From Brevundimonas mediterranea (GTDB lineage: Bacteria; Pseudomonadota; Alphaproteobacteria; Caulobacterales; Caulobacteraceae), in the NCBI RefSeq assembly GCF_011064825.1, contig NZ_CP048751.1:2356001-2420000 (forward strand): a DNA stretch of 64,000 nucleotides. Reading direction: 5' to 3'. Below are positions 9,238-17,783 of this stretch, piece after piece. The notes under the pieces were generated by a model. It ran no database searches. It had not been told where the DNA came from and was given only the letters and a program-made list of their open reading frames with translations. Made by a program: the position numbers and the translations under genes. Positions within the stretch are counted from its first letter, which is position 1. Every line of letters begins with the position of its first letter.

Positions 9238-10335
9238 ATGACATTGGCCCACTGGAAGATGATCTGGACGGCGCTGAAGCGCTCGGCGGCGGCTCTGCCC
9301 GCGGCCGGCGCGGTGCTGGGCGTCGCCATGGCCGCCGGGTCCAGCGTGCGTCCCGACGCCGACCGCACGGCCGAGGCCGTGGCCCGGATCACCGGCGGGG
9401 ACATGAGCGCTCAGGGGCTGGACGCCGTGAAAGGGCGACTGACGCCTTCGCAACTGGCCCTGGCGCAGCGTCATGACCCCAGCCTGCTGCAGCCGGCGGC
9501 CTATTCCACCGACGGGGCGATCCTGGCGACCGGCGCCCTGCGTCCCGCCCGGTCCTTCGTCTTCAAAGGCAGCGCCGAGGATCGGCGCCGCGCCCTGCGA
9601 TGCCTGACCCAGGCCGTCTATTTCGAAGCGGCGCTGGAGCCGGGCGCCGGTCAGGCCGGCGTGGCCCAGGTGGTGCTGAACCGGGTGCGCGATCCCAACT
9701 ACGCCAACACCATTTGCGGCGTCGTATTCGAGGGCGCCGAGCGGACCACGGGCTGTCAGTTCAGCTTCACCTGCGACGGATCCCTGTCCCAGGCGCCGGT
9801 CGCCTGGGCCTGGGAGCGGGCGCGCAAGGTGGCGGAGAAGGCGCTGAACGGCGCGGTCGCCCAGCAGGTCGGGACCGCCACCCATTACCACGCCGACTAT
9901 GTGAACCCCTGGTGGTCGCCGTCGGTGGCCCGGGTCAACAAGATCGGCGTGCATGTCTTCTATCGCTGGAAGGGCCTGTACGGCGAAACCGCCGCCTTCC
10001 GCACCGTCTACAAGGGCCATGAGCCGGTGATCGACGAGGCGCGGTTCTCGCGGCCGCGGCCGGGCGTCCAGCCCGGTCAGGCGACCGGGGGCGCCGATCC
10101 GGACACTGTGGCGGCGCCGGGCGGGGATGCGCCGATCAAGACCGTCGAGATCAACGGCCAGCAACGCGTCGTCGGCGTGGTCAGTCTGGGCGGCCGTCGC
10201 CTGCCGACCCAGGAGGAAGTCGTCGCCATAAACGCCCGGCTGCGCACGCTGGAACAGCCCGCTGCAGCCGTCGCGGTCGCGCCCGAAGGCGTGGCGGACA
10301 TGCCGGTCGAGGAAGTCGGCCGACCGGCGTCCTGA
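9238..10335 (+). CDS. SleB-type cell wall hydrolase, second copy
   Basis: A 365-residue paralogue of the protein at 2306-3478. It has one N-terminal hydrophobic stretch (ALPAAGAVLGVAMAAG), a shared LAQRHDP linker motif, then the hydrolase core: QAVYFEAALEPG with the conserved Glu, VLNRVRDP, CGVVFEG, CQFSFTC and ATHYHADY. The C-terminal part from about residue 270 is a variable linker plus a segment unlike the first copy. Expected location is the periplasm, on a membrane anchor. ATG 9238 lacks a strong Shine-Dalgarno sequence. Having two paralogues 6 kb apart suggests duplication with divergence of the tail. Confidence 0.86.
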   Translation: MTLAHWKMIWTALKRSAAALPAAGAVLGVAMAAGSSVRPDADRTAEAVARITGGDMSAQGLDAVKGRLTPSQLALAQRHDPSLLQPAAYSTDGAILATGALRPARSFVFKGSAEDRRRALRCLTQAVYFEAALEPGAGQAGVAQVVLNRVRDPNYANTICGVVFEGAERTTGCQFSFTCDGSLSQAPVAWAWERARKVAEKALNGAVAQQVGTATHYHADYVNPWWSPSVARVNKIGVHVFYRWKGLYGETAAFRTVYKGHEPVIDEARFSRPRPGVQPGQATGGADPDTVAAPGGDAPIKTVEINGQQRVVGVVSLGGRRLPTQEEVVAINARLRTLEQPAAAVAVAPEGVADMPVEEVGRPAS

Positions 10336-10384
10336 AACGAGCCGACCCGCGCTTTGCAACGCTTCGCGTGGGCAGAGCATTCAC

Positions 10385-12361
10385 ATGATCGGCCGGAACG
10401 ACCGGCCCAGCGAGGACGCCTGCTTGACCCACGCCGATAAAGACAGTCCGCGGTGGGACGAGTCCAAGCGCCTGGCGATCCTTCGGGACTACGGGGTCCT
10501 GGACACCGACCGGGAGGCCGCCTTCGACGACATCGTCGCCCTGATCGCGCGGATCTGCGAGGCGCCCATCGCCGTGGTCAATCTGATCGATGCAGACCGC
10601 CAGTGGTTCAAGGCCGAGGCAGGTCTGGGCGTGCGAGAGACGCCTCTGGCCACCTCCTTCTGCGCCCATACGCTGTTGCAGGCGGACGGAATGGTGGTGC
10701 GCGACGCGTCCCTGGACCCGCGCTTCGCCGCCAATCCCCTGGTGACGGGCGAACCCCATTTGCGTTTCTACGCCGGGCGGCTGTTGAAGACGCAGGACGG
10801 CGTGCCGCTGGGCGCCCTGTGCGTGCTCGACACCAAGGCGCGTCCCGAGGGACTGACCGATCTGCAGCAGATGGCGCTGCAGACCCTGGCCGATCAGGTC
10901 ATGTCCCAGCTGGAGCTGCGCCGCGTTCTGCGCCAGCGCGAGGAAAGCGAGGACACCACCCGCCGGGCGTTGCAGGCGTCGAACTATGTCGGCGCATGGG
11001 ACTGGGACATCGTGGCGGACCGGGTCGTCGCCGACGAACGGTTCGCGGCCATGTACGGCGTCGATCCCGTCGTGGCCCGCGCGGGCGCGCCGATCGCCGA
11101 CTTCACCCGATCCGTGGATCCCCAGGACGAAGCGCGGGTCCAGGCGGAGATTCAGGCCGCCATGTCGGGGGAAGGTCGTTTCCATAGCGAGTACCGGGTG
11201 CGCGACGCCCAGGGCCAGGCGCGCTGGATCGTGGCCCGCGGCCAGGTCTATTTCGATCCGACCGGCGCGCCCGTGCGGTTTTCGGGCGTCGTCGTGGATA
11301 TCACCGACCGGAAACAGGCGGACGCCGAGTTGGAGGCCATCGCCGCGCGGCTCAGCGCCAGCGAGGCCCAGTTTCGGGTCCTGGCGGACGCCATGCCGCA
11401 GATGGTGTGGTCGACGCGACCGGACGGCTTCCACGATTACTACAATGCGCGCTGGTACGAGTTCACCGGCGTGCCCGCCGGATCGACCGACGGCGAGGGC
11501 TGGACCGACATGTTCCATCCCGAGGACCAGCCCAGAGCGATGGAGCGCTGGAGGCGATGCCTGGCGACCGGCGAACCCTATGAGATCGAATACCGGCTGA
11601 AACACCATTCCGGCGTCTATCGCTGGACCCTGGGGCGGGCGGCGGCCGTGCGGAACCCGGACGGCGAAATCAGCCGCTGGTTCGGCACCTGCACCGACAT
11701 CGATGAGCTGAAGCGGCTGGAGCAGGGCCGCGAACTGATCAGCCAGGAGCTGAGCCACCGCATCAAGAACATCTTCGCCGTCATCACGGCCCTGGTGGCC
11801 CTGTCGGCGCGGCAGTACCCGGAGGCGCGGGCGTTCGCCGCCTCCTTGCGGACGCGAATCACGGCCCTGGCGCGCGCCCACGAGTTCGTGCGGCCGCACA
11901 CCGAGACGTCGCAGCCGACGGTCGGCGCCAATACGCTGCACGCCTTCCTGTCCGACCTGTTCCAGGCCTATGCCGATGACGCAGGCGCGGCCCGGGTCCA
12001 TCTCGCGGGCGACGACGCGGTTTTCGACGATCAGGCGGCGACGTCGGTGGCCCTGCTGTTCCATGAACTGGCGACCAACGCCGCCAAGTACGGGGCCCTG
12101 TCCCGGACCGGGGGGCGGGTGGATCTGGCGACGCGGCGGGAAGAGGACCGGTTCATCCTGACCTGGATCGAAACCGGCGGCCCCCCTGTTTCAGAGGCGC
12201 CGACACGAACGGGCTTCGGATCGTCCCTGGCATCGCTGTCCGTCGAAGGCCAGCTGGGCGGGCGGCTGGTTCGGGATTGGCGTCCCGAAGGCCTTCGAAT
12301 CCTGGTGGATTTGCCGGCCACGGCGCTTTCCCGTCGCAGGGCGGCCGAAAAGGCGCATTAG
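10385..12361 (+). CDS. HWE-family sensor histidine kinase with GAF and two PAS domains
   Basis: A 658-residue soluble kinase. The GAF domain spans about residues 30-180 and is of the type with V-V-N-L-I-D-A-D-R-Q-W-F and S-F-C-A-H-T. Two PAS/PAC units follow (about 190-315 and 325-440). The HisKA_2/HWE transmitter has acceptor His458 in ELSHRIKNIF, the N-box HELATNAAKYGALS, and the diagnostic W-I-E (Trp594, Glu596) that defines the HWE class. No membrane segment is seen, so it acts in the cytoplasm. A single-domain response regulator follows 69 bases downstream on the same strand and is the likely partner. Members of this class often sense light, redox or general stress; no chromophore Cys is evident. 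Confidence 0.92.
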   Translation: MIGRNDRPSEDACLTHADKDSPRWDESKRLAILRDYGVLDTDREAAFDDIVALIARICEAPIAVVNLIDADRQWFKAEAGLGVRETPLATSFCAHTLLQADGMVVRDASLDPRFAANPLVTGEPHLRFYAGRLLKTQDGVPLGALCVLDTKARPEGLTDLQQMALQTLADQVMSQLELRRVLRQREESEDTTRRALQASNYVGAWDWDIVADRVVADERFAAMYGVDPVVARAGAPIADFTRSVDPQDEARVQAEIQAAMSGEGRFHSEYRVRDAQGQARWIVARGQVYFDPTGAPVRFSGVVVDITDRKQADAELEAIAARLSASEAQFRVLADAMPQMVWSTRPDGFHDYYNARWYEFTGVPAGSTDGEGWTDMFHPEDQPRAMERWRRCLATGEPYEIEYRLKHHSGVYRWTLGRAAAVRNPDGEISRWFGTCTDIDELKRLEQGRELISQELSHRIKNIFAVITALVALSARQYPEARAFAASLRTRITALARAHEFVRPHTETSQPTVGANTLHAFLSDLFQAYADDAGAARVHLAGDDAVFDDQAATSVALLFHELATNAAKYGALSRTGGRVDLATRREEDRFILTWIETGGPPVSEAPTRTGFGSSLASLSVEGQLGGRLVRDWRPEGLRILVDLPATALSRRRAAEKAH

Positions 12362-12430
12362 ATCGCCTTGGCCTGAAACCGATCCCTTCCATCTGCGTTG
12401 TGTTCGTTCCCGCACACAAGTTCAGTATCC

Positions 12431-12838
12431 ATGACCGCGCGTATCCTCATCATCGAAGACGAAGCCCTGGTCGCCATGGAACTGCGCTTCGTCCTGGAGG
12501 ATCTGGGTCATGAGGTCGTCGGCGTGGCCACGACGGCGAAGGGCGCGCGCGACATGGCGCGAGAGATCGATGTGGATCTGGCCCTCGTCGATATCCACCT
12601 CTCCGACGGACCCACCGGCATCAGTCTGGGTCGGGAACTGGGTCAGGACATGGGCGTGACCGTCCTGTTCATGACGGCCAATCCCGGCATGGTGCGCGAC
12701 GGCGTGGCCGGCGCCATCGGCGTCCTGTCGAAGCCGACCGACGAGCGATGCGTCCAGAAGGCGATCGACTACGCCCTTCGCTGCAGACACGGCGAGCCGG
12801 TGGAATACGCGCCGCCGGGCCTGCAACTGTTCGCCTGA
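12431..12838 (+). CDS. Single-domain response regulator
   Basis: A 135-residue stand-alone receiver with no output domain. The acidic pair is in ILIIEDEALV, the phospho-acceptor is Asp54 in ALVDIHLSDG, the switch Thr is in VLFMTANPG and the Lys in LSKPTDE. It probably takes a phosphate from the HWE kinase upstream and passes it on or acts by protein contact, as with receivers of general stress circuits. ATG 12431 gives the canonical MTARILIIED start; a TTG at 12398 would add eleven unlikely residues. Confidence 0.9.
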   Translation: MTARILIIEDEALVAMELRFVLEDLGHEVVGVATTAKGARDMAREIDVDLALVDIHLSDGPTGISLGRELGQDMGVTVLFMTANPGMVRDGVAGAIGVLSKPTDERCVQKAIDYALRCRHGEPVEYAPPGLQLFA

Positions 12839-12883
12839 CGTCCTCCCGGTCCCTGAGGTTTCAGGCGGCCGGGCGGCAGGCGT

Positions 12884-13891
12884 TCACCAGACCCCGATCT
12901 TTTCCGCTTCCTTGTGGCTGATCGGATTGTGAGCCTTGGCGTGGTCTTCCTCGGCTAGGAAACGGCTGACCTCCAGCGCGGCCATACAGCCCATGCCGGC
13001 GGCGGTGACAGCCTGGCGATAGATGTCGTCGGTCACATCGCCCGCAGCCCAGACGCCCTCGATGGCCGTCGCGGCCGTGCCCGGCTTGACCCGCAGATAG
13101 CCGCCCGAGTTGGTTTCGAGCTGGCCCTTGAACAGTTCCGACGACGGGGCGTGGCCGATGGCGATGAACACGCCGTCCGCCGGGATTTCCTGCGTCGAGC
13201 CGTCCTGGACGTTCTTCAGCCGCACGCCGGTGACGTTCTTGGCCATGCCGTCGACGACGCCGACGATCTCCTCGATCGCCGAGTTCCAGATCACCTCGAC
13301 CTTTGGATTGGCGAACAGGCGGTCCTGCAGGATCTTCTCGGCGCGGAACTCCTCACGGCGGTGGACCACCGTGACCTTGGCGGCGAAATTGGTCAGGAAC
13401 AGCGCCTCTTCCACGGCGGTGTTGCCGCCGCCGACGACCACGACTTCCTTGCCGCGGTAGAAGAAGCCGTCGCAGGTGGCGCAGGCCGAGACGCCGAAGC
13501 CCTGGTAGGCGGCCTCGGACTCCAGGCCCAGCCATTTGGCCTGGGCGCCGGTGGAGATGATGACCGTCTCGGCCAGGATCTCCTCGCCGCCGTCCAGCTT
13601 CAGCCGGAACGGGCGTTGCGACAGGTCGGCGGAGACGACGATGTCGTGGATGACTTCCGTGCCGACGTGCAGGGCCTGAGCCTGCATCTGCTCCATCAGC
13701 CAGGGGCCCTGGATGGTCTCGGCGAAGCCGGGATAGTTCTCGACATCGGTGGTGATGGTCAGCTGGCCGCCGGGCTGGATGCCGGCGATGACGACGGGGT
13801 TCAGCGAGGCGCGGGCGGCGTAGATGGCGGCGGTCCAGCCGGCGGGGCCGGAACCGATGATGGCGACGCGGACGGTACGAGCTTGGGTCAT
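12884..13891 (-). CDS. trxB: Thioredoxin-disulfide reductase
   Basis: NADPH:thioredoxin reductase of the low-molecular-weight bacterial type, 335 residues, cytoplasmic. The FAD site is GSGPAGWTAAIYAARA at the N-terminus, the redox pair is Cys137-A-T-Cys140 followed by DGFFYRG, the NADPH site is VVVGGGNTAVEEAL with HRREEFRAEK, and the final FAD contact is WAAGDVTDD. It supplies electrons to thioredoxin for ribonucleotide reductase and disulfide repair. It is convergent with the response regulator gene and divergent from a small membrane protein gene. Confidence 0.97.
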   Translation of the reverse strand: MTQARTVRVAIIGSGPAGWTAAIYAARASLNPVVIAGIQPGGQLTITTDVENYPGFAETIQGPWLMEQMQAQALHVGTEVIHDIVVSADLSQRPFRLKLDGGEEILAETVIISTGAQAKWLGLESEAAYQGFGVSACATCDGFFYRGKEVVVVGGGNTAVEEALFLTNFAAKVTVVHRREEFRAEKILQDRLFANPKVEVIWNSAIEEIVGVVDGMAKNVTGVRLKNVQDGSTQEIPADGVFIAIGHAPSSELFKGQLETNSGGYLRVKPGTAATAIEGVWAAGDVTDDIYRQAVTAAGMGCMAALEVSRFLAEEDHAKAHNPISHKEAEKIGVW

Positions 13892-13961
13892 GACGCCTAT
13901 TTAGGCGCTGATTCCCGTTTGCGCGATGCTAGTCTCGCCTCGGGTGCAAAGGGAGGCGGGG

Positions 13962-14255
13962 ATGAGCGACAACAAGGCGGCTGTCTTTCCGGTCGGCATA
14001 GGCGTGGGGATAGCGATCGGGGTCGCACTGGGCCTGGCCCTGGACAATCTGGCTCTCGGGATCGCTCTGGGCGTCGCCATCGGCGCTGGACTGGGCGCAG
14101 CCTCCAGCACGAAAGCCAAATCCAAGAAGGGCGACGGGTCGGACGGCGGCGGGACGGTGACCCCGGCCGGCGACACGCATCGTCACGGAGCCAAGGACAG
14201 TAGCTCCGACGGCGGCTCCGACGGTGGTGGGGATGGCGGAGGCGGGGGCGACTGA
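13962..14255 (+). CDS. Small glycine-zipper membrane protein with Gly/Asp-rich tail
   Basis: A 97-residue product. Residues 6-45 form one or two hydrophobic segments with G-x3-G spacing (VGIGVGIAIGVALGLALD and LGIALGVAIGAGLGAA). The rest is Lys-rich and then a Gly/Ser/Asp-rich tail ending in a run of Gly and Asp. ATG 13962 follows GGGAGGCGGGG. No family is recognised with certainty; proteins of this shape are often annotated as glycine-zipper or hypothetical. The tail is low complexity and may be unstructured. It ends just before a large palindrome. Confidence 0.68.
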   Translation: MSDNKAAVFPVGIGVGIAIGVALGLALDNLALGIALGVAIGAGLGAASSTKAKSKKGDGSDGGGTVTPAGDTHRHGAKDSSSDGGSDGGGDGGGGGD

Positions 14256-14263
14256 ATCCCTCC

Positions 14264-14437
14264 TTTCGTCATCCTCCGGCGAGCGTAGCGAGACCGGGGG
14301 ACCCAGCGGCGCGCGTGAGCGCGAACCTGTCGCGGACCAGGTCTTCCCGCATCTTGCCGCGGAAAGATTTCGCCTTCGGCGCCGCTGGGTCCCCCGGTCT
14401 GCGCCGCGAAGACGCGGCTTGCCGGAGGATGACGAAG
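14264..14437. repeat. Long palindromic intergenic element
   Basis: Two nested inverted arms flank a roughly 66-base centre: TTCGTCATCCTCCGGC (14265-14280) with its complement at 14421-14436, and AGACCGGGGGACCCAGCGGC, extending through 14312, with its complement at 14379-14400. Between the arm parts the two sides differ in length (10 against 20 bases), and the right side contains its own GCCGCG-AAGA-CGCGGC hairpin. It fills the gap between convergent genes. Its form suggests a dispersed repeat of the REP/BIME kind that also acts as a bidirectional terminator. Confidence 0.75.
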
Positions 14438-14451
14438 GTGAAGGGTGCGAT

Positions 14452-15438
14452 TTACCGTGTCCCCATCGCTTCCAGCACAGCCCGCGCCGCGCGCTCGGTT
14501 TCGGCCAGGGGGTCGTAGGTCCAGCCGTCCAGTGTCCCGTCGAACGGACGGGTGGCGCCGCGTTCGGCCAGGTCGTCGTGCAGCCGGGCGAACTTGTCGC
14601 CGGACTTCAGCGGGATCATGGGCAGGACGTGGACGGGCTTTCCGGTCGAGGCGGCCTCGGCGGCCATATTGGCGCTGTCCTCGGTGACCAGGATATGGTC
14701 GGCGTAGTGCAGGAAGCCGAACAGGGGGTTGTCGCCGGTCCCGTCCCAGATCCAGCCCGGTAGGTCGGACAGGCGCGCGGTCATGACGGCCCTGGCGGCC
14801 TCGGGCGTGCGGCGCGAGAAGGTCAGCATCAGCGATCCCCCGGATGCGCGGACGGCGTCCGCGATCTGGTCGGCCAGGTCCGCCGCATGGGCCTCGGTCA
14901 GGTCGAAGGCCTTGGATATGCCGCCGATCAGCACCGCGACACGGGGATGGGGCAGGGGGGCGATCCGGTCGGCGAAGGCGGGCGCGGCCTGGGCGATCCG
15001 CGCGGGCGTGATGCGGTGGGGCGAGCCGGTGATCTCGAAGATATTGTCGCCCGACAGGCCGTCGTGTGCGGGGGCGACGATCATGTCGTAGCTGGTGTTC
15101 GACCAGCGCGGGTCCTGGGTCTGGACCACGAAGGTGCGGCCCTGGCTCCAGGCCTTGACGCGGGTCGAGAGCGGCAGGGTGGCGCGGCCGGTGGCGATCC
15201 ACAGATCGGGCCAGGGCGCCGTCAGCGGGTCGGACGTCGGCGCCAGCATGGCCGGGGTCTTGAAGGCCGACGGCAAGCGGTCGAACAGGGGGCGCCAGCG
15301 GATGTGTTTGACGGCGATCTCGGCCGGGGTCAGGCGTTCCACCGCCTCGGCGAGGCCCAGGGCCTGGTTCTCGATCCCGGCGCGGCCGTCCGAGACGACC
15401 CAGATGGTCAGGGCGCGGGAAGACGAGGGGGCGGTCAC
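14452..15438 (-). CDS. ELM1/GtrOC1-family putative glycosyltransferase (DUF1022)
   Basis: A 328-residue protein of the family named after plant mitochondrial fission factor ELM1. The opening TIWVVSDGRAGIENQALGLAEA, the Q-D-P-R-W motif near residue 110, GGISKAFDLT, and ILVTEDSANMAAEAASTGKPVHVLP fit a two-lobed GT-B fold. In bacteria it is thought to act on envelope glycoconjugates, but no substrate is established. I chose GTG 15438 because it overlaps the stop of the gene ahead (GTGA); an ATG at 15465 would create a 31-base overlap. It is the last gene of a greA-led run. Confidence 0.82.
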   Translation of the reverse strand: MTAPSSSRALTIWVVSDGRAGIENQALGLAEAVERLTPAEIAVKHIRWRPLFDRLPSAFKTPAMLAPTSDPLTAPWPDLWIATGRATLPLSTRVKAWSQGRTFVVQTQDPRWSNTSYDMIVAPAHDGLSGDNIFEITGSPHRITPARIAQAAPAFADRIAPLPHPRVAVLIGGISKAFDLTEAHAADLADQIADAVRASGGSLMLTFSRRTPEAARAVMTARLSDLPGWIWDGTGDNPLFGFLHYADHILVTEDSANMAAEAASTGKPVHVLPMIPLKSGDKFARLHDDLAERGATRPFDGTLDGWTYDPLAETERAARAVLEAMGTR

Positions 15439-15857
15439 GCGTCGATCGACGCCGGCCTGACCCATGTCATGGCCTCGAGCTTGTTTCCGTCAGGGTCGCG
15501 CAGGAAGGCGGCATAATAGCCCGGCGCGTAGTCGGGCCGGAACCCGGGGGCGCCGTCATCGCGGCCGCCTGCCGCCAGGCCCTGGGCGTGGAAACGATCA
15601 ACGGCGTCCCGATCAGATGCGGCGAAACAGACATGCACGCCATTGCCTGCCGAGCATGGCTGGCGGTCATGGGGGATGGAGGCCCAGAATTCGGGAAAGG
15701 CGCGGCCATAGGCCATGCCCATGACATGGTCCATGACCCTGCCGATCCCCAACGCGCCGAGCGCGGCGTCATAGAAGGCGCCCGCCTTCTCCAGATCGGA
15801 GACGCCCACAGAAACATGCGACACCAGAGGCTGGTGTGTTTCTGCGGCGTCGGTCAC
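15435..15857 (-). CDS. VOC-family protein (glyoxalase/bleomycin-resistance fold)
   Basis: A 140-residue protein with the paired beta-alpha-beta-beta-beta modules of the vicinal oxygen chelate superfamily. The opening HVSVGVSDLEKAGAFYDAAL carries the first metal-ligand His, GVHVCFAA lies mid-protein, and the end YYAAFLRDPDGNKLEAM carries the Glu ligand. The substrate cannot be deduced; it could be a lyase, dioxygenase or binding protein. It starts 4 bases after the greA stop and overlaps the next gene by 4 bases, so the three are probably one transcript. Confidence 0.85.
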   Translation of the reverse strand: MTDAAETHQPLVSHVSVGVSDLEKAGAFYDAALGALGIGRVMDHVMGMAYGRAFPEFWASIPHDRQPCSAGNGVHVCFAASDRDAVDRFHAQGLAAGGRDDGAPGFRPDYAPGYYAAFLRDPDGNKLEAMTWVRPASIDA

Positions 15858-15861
15858 GATC

Positions 15862-16335
15862 TTACTTCCACTCGACCTTGAGGATTTCGTAGGCCTTGAC
15901 GCCGCCGGGGGTGTTGACCTCGACCACGTCGCCGACCTCCTTGGAGATCATGGCGCGCGCGATGGGCGAGGCGATCGAGACCTTGCCCTTTTTCACGTCG
16001 GCTTCGTGTTCGCCGACGATCTGGTACCGGGCCTCGTCCTCGGTGTCCTCGTCGACCACGGTGACCGTGGCGCCGAATTTGACCTGACTGCCCGACAGTT
16101 TCGACACGTCAATGACCTGGGCGCGGCTGATCTTGTCCTCGATCTCGGCGATCTGGCCTTCGATCCAGCCCTGACGCTCCTTGGCGGCATGGTATTCGGC
16201 GTTTTCGGACAGGTCGCCATGCTCGCGGGCCTCAGAGATGGCCGCAATGACGCTCGGCCTTTCGACCGACTTCAATTGCTTCAGTTGATCGTCGAGGACA
16301 CGGTAGCCCTCGGCCGTCATCGGCACTTTTTCCAT
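15862..16335 (-). CDS. greA: Transcription elongation factor GreA
   Basis: Rescues backtracked RNA polymerase by stimulating transcript cleavage through the secondary channel. It is 157 residues, the normal length, when started at ATG 16335 ([14 protein letters not shown]). The N-terminal coiled coil carries the tip acidic residues in [20 protein letters not shown], and the C-terminal FKBP-like domain has [11 protein letters not shown] and [14 protein letters not shown]. The frame runs upstream to 16392, but those extra residues do not belong to the family. It heads a short operon with a VOC protein and an ELM1-family protein. Confidence 0.97.
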   Translation of the reverse strand: MEKVPMTAEGYRVLDDQLKQLKSVERPSVIAAISEAREHGDLSENAEYHAAKERQGWIEGQIAEIEDKISRAQVIDVSKLSGSQVKFGATVTVVDEDTEDEARYQIVGEHEADVKKGKVSIASPIARAMISKEVGDVVEVNTPGGVKAYEILKVEWK

Positions 16336-16387
16336 TGGTGTCGTGATTTTTCTGGTTCGCCCGGAGACTGGAAAGACGCGGAGTAGG

Positions 16388-16417
16388 CACACAAAAGGCC
16401 GCGGGGCGGGCGCGGCC
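16388..16417 (-). terminator. Hairpin with T-run ahead of greA
   Basis: Read on the minus strand, GGCCGCG and CGCGGCC form a 7 bp stem with a 7-base loop, followed by TTTTGTGTGC. It would end transcription of the small membrane protein gene at 16482-16682 before greA. Confidence 0.6.
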
Positions 16418-16481
16418 GGGCATCAATATTAGGGTTTCTCGTTCAGGATTTCAAGAGCGAGCCCCGTTATCGATGGAGGCG

Positions 16482-16682
16482 TCAGGCGCGGGCAGGCGGT
16501 TCGGACTTGTCGTCGCGGTGCACGACGCCCTTGATCAGGCTGTAGGCCAGCCAAGCGACCGCCGCGAGACCGGCCAGCATGAAGAGGCCGGACACGAGGG
16601 CGGCGCCGGCGGCCATGAAGGCCAGAACGAAGGCTACCGCCGCCGTCAGGCCCGCTACGATCTGAATGGTTCGAAACTGCAT
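16482..16682 (-). CDS. Small two-helix membrane protein
   Basis: A 66-residue product with two hydrophobic segments (about residues 8-30 and 33-52: VAGLTAAVAFVLAFMAAGAAL and LFMLAGLAAVAWLAYSLI), followed by a short charged tail. It is probably an inner-membrane protein. No family is recognised. It is isolated between greA, with a terminator in between, and a GST gene. Small size and lack of a strong ribosome site lower confidence. Confidence 0.55.
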   Translation of the reverse strand: MQFRTIQIVAGLTAAVAFVLAFMAAGAALVSGLFMLAGLAAVAWLAYSLIKGVVHRDDKSEPPARA

Positions 16683-16735
16683 GGGCTCTTAACGCCCGTG
16701 ACGTCGCCGGGTTGCGTCCGAGCCGTGTCTTCGCC

Positions 16736-17401
16736 TCAGGCGTAGCTGTAGGCCCCGCCCCGTTCCAGTGCGCGGCGATAGGCCGGGCGGGCGTGGATCT
16801 TGTCGAGGAAGGCCCTCAGTCGGGGTTTGGTCGCCGGGTCGAAGGCCCGGTCGGCGCCGGCCTCCACCGGGAAGCTCATCATGATGTCGGCGGCGGTGAA
16901 CTGGTCGCCTGCGAACCACTCCGACCGTCCCAGTTCGTCCTCCCAGAAGCCGACGTGGGCCCGCAGCTGCGGATCGACGAAACCGGTCAGGGCCTTGGCG
17001 GCTATGCTCTTGACCAAGGGTCTGACGAGGCCGGGCGCGCGCCGCGGCAGCATGGAGAACACCAGCTTCAGCAGCAGGGGCGGCATGGCGGAACCCTCGG
17101 CGTAGTGGAGCCAATAGGTGAAGCGTCGGGCGTCCTCGGAACCGGCGGCCGGGCGCAGGCGGCCCTCGCCATAGGTGTCCAGCAGATACTCGACCACGGC
17201 GCCGGTCTCGGCGACCGTGACGCCGCCGTCCTCGATCACGGGCGACTTGCCGAGCGGATGGATGGCCAGCAGTTCCGGGGGCGCAAGCCGGCTGGTCGCG
17301 TCCCGTTCGTAACGGACCACCTCATAGTCCAGGCCCAGTTCTTCCAGCAGCCACAGCACGCGCTGAGAACGGCTGTCGTTCAGATGATGGACTTTGATCA
17401 T
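16736..17401 (-). CDS. Glutathione S-transferase family protein
   Basis: A 221-residue protein with a thioredoxin-like N-terminal domain (IKVHHLNDSRSQRVLWLLEEL, then NPLGK-like HPLGKSPVIEDGG and ETGAVVEYLLDTYG) and an all-helical C-terminal domain with the N-capping motif QFTAADIMMSFPVE. The residues S-R-S-Q-R near the N-terminus occupy the catalytic Ser position of beta-like and theta-like classes. It may detoxify electrophiles with glutathione; the substrate is unknown. I chose ATG 17401 (MIKVHH); an upstream start at 17416 is possible. A second GST is at 61297. Confidence 0.9.
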   Translation of the reverse strand: MIKVHHLNDSRSQRVLWLLEELGLDYEVVRYERDATSRLAPPELLAIHPLGKSPVIEDGGVTVAETGAVVEYLLDTYGEGRLRPAAGSEDARRFTYWLHYAEGSAMPPLLLKLVFSMLPRRAPGLVRPLVKSIAAKALTGFVDPQLRAHVGFWEDELGRSEWFAGDQFTAADIMMSFPVEAGADRAFDPATKPRLRAFLDKIHARPAYRRALERGGAYSYA

Positions 17402-17457
17402 GGAGGCTCCGTTCAAACGGGTTCGACTATCCCCATCGTGAGGCCGGAAGTCGAGGC

Positions 17458-17658
17458 CTATCGCGGGGAGCGGCCGCTCCAGCGCGGACGGGGGCCGGGG
17501 CGGACCTTGGGGCGGGCGCCCTCGCGTCGGTTGCGCCAGACCTCATAGGCCAGGGTGGCCAGGGCCAGCTTGCCGGCGTGACGCCCGGCGACGCGGCGGC
17601 CGCCCCGGGACAGCAGCAGGCCGCCGAGCAGGGGAACGAGTTTGTGCAGACGGGACAT
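17458..17658 (-). CDS. Small basic hypothetical protein
   Basis: A 66-residue, strongly basic product with a central hydrophobic stretch (LVPLLGGLLLSRGG and AGKLALATLAYEVW) and an Arg/Pro-rich end. A strong ribosome site (AAGGAG) lies 5 bases before ATG 17658, which supports translation. No family is recognised. It could be a small membrane-associated protein. Confidence 0.55.
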   Translation of the reverse strand: MSRLHKLVPLLGGLLLSRGGRRVAGRHAGKLALATLAYEVWRNRREGARPKVRPGPRPRWSGRSPR

Positions 17659-17783
17659 GGAATCTCCTTCGTCGGCTCAACGCCTCGGCCGGCGGCGCGT
17701 TTCGACCTGCGACGACATGAACTGAAGGCCGATCACAGAAGGTTTGGCGCGCGCGACGGCGAAAGCGATGCTAGCCGTGCGTC

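Noticed and set aside
10181..12064. A 627-codon open frame antisense to the HWE kinase
   Set aside because: Shadow of a clear kinase gene; no ribosome site and no motif.
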